Source of the DNA: Nematocida homosporus
Lineage: Eukaryota; Microsporidia
Assembly (NCBI RefSeq): GCF_024244095.1
Contig: NW_026250682.1
Location: forward strand, 53,096 to 117,095
Reading direction: 5' to 3'
Length of the DNA: 64,000 bases
Below, in pieces: positions 60,578 to 64,000 of the stretch; positions within the stretch are counted from its first letter, which is position 1; each line of letters begins with the position of its first letter. The position numbers were made by a program, and so were the translations under genes. Under the pieces are notes generated by a model, which had not been told where the DNA came from, did no database searches, and worked only from the letters and a program-made list of their open reading frames with translations.

Positions 60578-63500
60578 TTACTTAGAGGCATTGAAGCGAT
60601 TGGTTTCTCTGCACTCAGTGTGATAGATGTGTTTAAGGCGGTCCTTTTCGTCGGCATTGCGTAAGACCCCTGGATCTTCATAGGATAAGTAAAAGTAGTA
60701 GAGATTGTCCTTCCATGGTATGGTTTGGAGTCGCCCAGGATCGGTAATAGAGATATTAGCACTACTATCAGGGAAGATGAAAATCGGCGAGGAAGTCTTT
60801 ATAAGCCGGTTGAAGACAGGTTTACTTCTATTTGAGTATTCGCAAGAGACACAATGATCGAGAAGTATTTTATAATCTGGCTTGGCACAATAAATGCAAA
60901 TCGGAAGCCCACAATTAAGATAACACATCATTTTGGTGTTTACATCCGAATCAACTTGGCGCTCACGTTCCGCAATATCTGCCTGATTAACTTCTATGTC
61001 TTCCGGGGGCATATAAAGGGTTCTTCGACATTGTGAACAGTAAGGAATTTTGCCAGTCCTCTTCAATTCCTGGAGGTTAGTTATGATGGTTTGAAAGGTC
61101 GGATTGATGTCCTTGTAATCGGGGATGTAGTCCTCAACTTTGTCACAACGGGTGTAAAGTTGAGACAGCAGGATATATGATATTGCGGTGAATATAGCTT
61201 TAGGACATTGATTAATTGTATGCATATTATCAAGATATGGTTGTAGCTCCAGTTCAATTGAGCCTTTGTTAGGCATTATGTCCTCGATCTGAATAAGCTG
61301 AAGATGGGGTAGATTATTGGCCATAAATTTGTACGAACCCAATCTCCGGACTTCTTCGATCAGTTTAAAGTTGGCCAGCCAGAGAATGGCTAGATTTTTG
61401 AATCGACAGCGCAGCCGGCAGACAATAGTATTCAAATCAGTTCTAGTTAGGAAATGGGCGTCACTTATGCGCAGGAACATATTAGTAATGGAATCAAGCT
61501 GGATTGTGTTTGGAGGTAGGTTAGGTTGGGCGAAAGGGGTGGCATGACATTTAAAAAGATCGGCTTTTAAGACATCAAGGGTAATAGTGCAATAAATGAG
61601 CTTTTGCATATCTATCATATGAGGTTGGTTGGGGAAAGGAGGATCAGTGTTGTATTTATCAGGCGGGGTTAGTATTTGGACACCAAGATCTTTGAGAGCT
61701 TGTAAAGGTATGTTATACGAGTCGAAGATGATGGGTTCAGGAATTAGGACGAGCTTATGGAGGTCAAGTTTTTGAGTTGTTTCCGTCCTTTTACGCTTCT
61801 TGAGATAGTTAAACAGTGAGAACTCATTCAATTCCTTTCGCTCGTGGAAATACTTGACCTCATTTAGACGACTGATGCTATCAATTACGATTTTAGAGAT
61901 CTTTTCGGCCATAGGAAGAGCTAGTATTTGGGCAATCGCAAGACTAGTGAAGCGTTGGTTTAGGAGATGGATTTCAGTTGGTTTTGAGTTAGTAAACTCA
62001 TAGTAACCTAGCATTCGGTATAAAATGCAATCATCAACATTATCTAGAATCAAAGTCCCGACATTGATGTTGAATCTTAGAGGTCTATCTATCTCGCTTT
62101 TTAGTTTGGCCATGTCAAAGTTGGTGCCAATTGAAGGACAATTACGCACATTTAAGATGCAAAGTTCTTGCGCATTGATACTTCGTATCATATTTAGAAA
62201 ACCATTGCACAGGCCGGACTGCCCCGGCTTAGGCTTTATATCACCACTAACAGTAAGTTTTGTGTAGCGTATATGCGAGCAGATTGGAGTGAAACGTGAG
62301 CCATCAAGTCTGATATGGACCGGTTCTTTAAGTTCCCAACTAGTGTCACTAAGTGCATGACCAAGGCACACGATATTCTTATCAACAAGATCTGCTGGAT
62401 CTTTTAATAAAGCCTCGGCCTCATAAAGAGTCTCTAATCCTTGAAAGAAATCCTCTCGGCCAGCAGCATACTCAACCTCAACATTGCCAATGGAAATGCC
62501 ACATTTGGCAAAGGAATCCACGAAGAATGCTTTCTTGTGGAAGGCCAAGAAATCGCAAAGGTGCGAAGTCACGAGTACCACAATAAGATTATCGACAAAG
62601 ATGAGGGGGCTAGGACACGATTCAGATTTGTTGATCTTAACCAATCCTTGAATCCATTCCCGGTGATGCCAATCATTATATATTAGACCATGAAGATGGG
62701 CTGAGGACTTATTGTGCATTGCAGTGTCTTGGATGTCAGGCCATGGTGCAGATATCATTATAGCTGGGCTTGTAGCAGATGGTTTCTTAAATCCGGTTAG
62801 TGTTTTTATGCCACCGTTTTTGTCAAGAGCGAATATGACTTTGGCGCATTTATGAGCAGCCTCTTGAACGAATTTCACGTCAACCGTAACATGTGGCATG
62901 ATATGGTCAATTATAACGGCAGAGTCAGCTGTGAGGTTTAAGCGCTCGAGATACTTAGAAATATCTGGAAGGTATTCATTATAGATAGTGATCTGTGAAA
63001 CAGGTCGCAATATAACGAGGCCATTAAATATGTACGTTAGAAAGACATGCGAGTCAATACGTAGCTGCATAACCAAATGAAATGGAGCCGTGCTAGCCCA
63101 TTTAATGGCATCTTCAGCCGCTTGCCGATGCATATCTAAATCAAAGTTATCTGAAACGCCAGGTAGAAAGCTAATTGTGCGAGATTTGTGACTGAGACTA
63201 ACTAGAAGTTCCGCCTTCTCACACTCAACTAGGTTCAGAACCCGACACAGAAGCAACAAACATTCTTTATGGGAACTTACATCGACCACAGTATAGAAAA
63301 TACTAATTTGCTGGGCCTCAACTACAGCAATCCTTCTTATTTCATCCAGTGCTTTCTTCAATAAGATTGGCTTCTTTGGGACTGAATAAGAAATGCACCA
63401 GCCTGAAAAGCGTGTCTTATACATAGGTGTCCCGCTCCGTATAAAGTTAGGATGGGTTGAAAAGCTTATCGCATACATAGGTGCCTGGTTCTGTGTAGAG

Positions 63501-63892
63501 CTAGGGTGGGCTGGATTTGGGCTGGTTCTCTCTGGAGAATGGGATATAACCTCAATACGCGGGGTAAACTCATCCCACCAGAAACCAATCCTATTTAGAG
63601 ATTCAACTACCTCCTTTGAAGTTAGCAAATCCGGTTCATCTACTTCCATACTCGAGCTACTGACTATACTGGTCCAACTAAACAGTACCAGCAGAACACA
63701 CAATCTAACTACAGTCCAGTTAGAGATCGCTAATCGACAGCAAGACATCTTGGTTGTAGAAGCATTGATTATTAGGGAAGTAGTTCTAGTCTTATGGCTA
63801 GGTTTGTGATTATTGGCGACTAACAATGAGTATCTTAATTTGTTTTGAATGTACGCACCTGATAGTGTCTTCATGCGCAGAGATAATGTCAT
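60578..63892 (-). CDS. Large RING-family protein, member 4, damaged RING
   Basis: It has 1104 residues from the ATG at 63892 (MTLSLRMKTL, like the MPLSL start of members 2 and 3). A hydrophobic segment (VVRLCVLLVLFSWTSIVSSS, near residues 60-80) follows. Family blocks: TSKEVVESLNRIGFWW, NIVCLGHALSDTSWEL, LILDNVDDCILYRMLGYYEF, LLNQRFTSLAIAQILALP, LNEVKYFHE, LHKLVLIPE. The RING-like end (about 952-1017) is CSQC...CYLNCGLPICIYC...CVSC: the zinc-binding histidine of the family's CGH is leucine (CGL), so the second zinc site may be lost. The post-RING tail is retained. It is transcribed opposite to the other members. Confidence 0.85.
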   Translation of the reverse strand: MTLSLRMKTLSGAYIQNKLRYSLLVANNHKPSHKTRTTSLIINASTTKMSCCRLAISNWTVVRLCVLLVLFSWTSIVSSSSMEVDEPDLLTSKEVVESLNRIGFWWDEFTPRIEVISHSPERTSPNPAHPSSTQNQAPMYAISFSTHPNFIRSGTPMYKTRFSGWCISYSVPKKPILLKKALDEIRRIAVVEAQQISIFYTVVDVSSHKECLLLLCRVLNLVECEKAELLVSLSHKSRTISFLPGVSDNFDLDMHRQAAEDAIKWASTAPFHLVMQLRIDSHVFLTYIFNGLVILRPVSQITIYNEYLPDISKYLERLNLTADSAVIIDHIMPHVTVDVKFVQEAAHKCAKVIFALDKNGGIKTLTGFKKPSATSPAIMISAPWPDIQDTAMHNKSSAHLHGLIYNDWHHREWIQGLVKINKSESCPSPLIFVDNLIVVLVTSHLCDFLAFHKKAFFVDSFAKCGISIGNVEVEYAAGREDFFQGLETLYEAEALLKDPADLVDKNIVCLGHALSDTSWELKEPVHIRLDGSRFTPICSHIRYTKLTVSGDIKPKPGQSGLCNGFLNMIRSINAQELCILNVRNCPSIGTNFDMAKLKSEIDRPLRFNINVGTLILDNVDDCILYRMLGYYEFTNSKPTEIHLLNQRFTSLAIAQILALPMAEKISKIVIDSISRLNEVKYFHERKELNEFSLFNYLKKRKRTETTQKLDLHKLVLIPEPIIFDSYNIPLQALKDLGVQILTPPDKYNTDPPFPNQPHMIDMQKLIYCTITLDVLKADLFKCHATPFAQPNLPPNTIQLDSITNMFLRISDAHFLTRTDLNTIVCRLRCRFKNLAILWLANFKLIEEVRRLGSYKFMANNLPHLQLIQIEDIMPNKGSIELELQPYLDNMHTINQCPKAIFTAISYILLSQLYTRCDKVEDYIPDYKDINPTFQTIITNLQELKRTGKIPYCSQCRRTLYMPPEDIEVNQADIAERERQVDSDVNTKMMCYLNCGLPICIYCAKPDYKILLDHCVSCEYSNRSKPVFNRLIKTSSPIFIFPDSSANISITDPGRLQTIPWKDNLYYFYLSYEDPGVLRNADEKDRLKHIYHTECRETNRFNASK

Positions 63893-64000
63893 AGATTTTG
63901 CAAATACCTTTGACTATATAGCCATCACAAGGCTATTTAACAAACAATTTGATAAGATAAAGGTGTTTAAGAAAGTTGAAAATATAACCTTAATAAAAAC
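63893..64000. other. Upstream flank of member 4 to window end
   Basis: AT-rich sequence with TATAGCCATC near 63918 and AATAAAAAC at the edge. Presumed promoter; nothing else is seen. Confidence 0.4.

Overview
The window looks like nuclear DNA of a microsporidian. It carries compact intronless eukaryotic genes (glycyl-tRNA synthetase, SBDS, P0, Rpt4, Npl4, SUMO, Sec62, p24, cullin, RBBP4-type WD40), many separated by only 10-100 bp and with some overlapping 3' ends. Several proteins are shortened or have lost family-defining residues. It also holds a eukaryotic RNase P RNA gene and a tRNA-Gln gene. A family of very large secreted or anchored proteins with a C-terminal RING domain fills the right end. 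Large RING-bearing families are known in Nematocida (notably N. displodere), so a Nematocida-like species is my best guess. That is an inference from memory of the family, not a database match.

Layout. 1-32 kb is mostly housekeeping: GRS1 (cut by the window edge), DBP8, a NIF-domain protein, p24, RRP1, SBDS, P0, cullin, PKC, RMD5/GID2, an ABCG half transporter, NPL4, DNAJC9-like, SEC62, a degenerate Arf-like protein, TPA1/OFD1, low-complexity proteins, a GPx-like protein, RAD54, aquaporin, RBBP4-like and a type I DnaJ. 32-45 kb mixes two tandem secreted coiled-coil paralogues, a polyprenol-reductase-like protein, RNase P RNA, SUMO, a Pho80-type cyclin, RPT4, tRNA-Gln, an Arp8-like protein, an aldo-keto reductase and several unknowns. 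46-64 kb is an accessory block: four members of the RING family (two with a complete RING, one truncated without it, one with a damaged RING), a small secreted protein of unknown function and one unknown gene.

Themes. Several genes serve ubiquitin/SUMO/proteasome work (cullin, RMD5, NPL4, SUMO, RPT4, RING family). Others serve ribosome production and translation (DBP8, RRP1, SBDS, P0, TPA1, tRNA, GRS1, RNase P) and the secretory pathway (p24, SEC62, polyprenol reductase). Intergenic DNA is unusual: TTGGGTTAGTATT/CAACTCAAC-like repeats often run T/G-rich after a gene and C/A-rich before one. At least two dispersed noncoding repeats, called here element A and element B, recur several times. Poly(A)-signal-like AATAAA often overlaps or closely follows stop codons. 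Many longest reading frames begin with TTG or GTG; I placed starts at the first plausible ATG.
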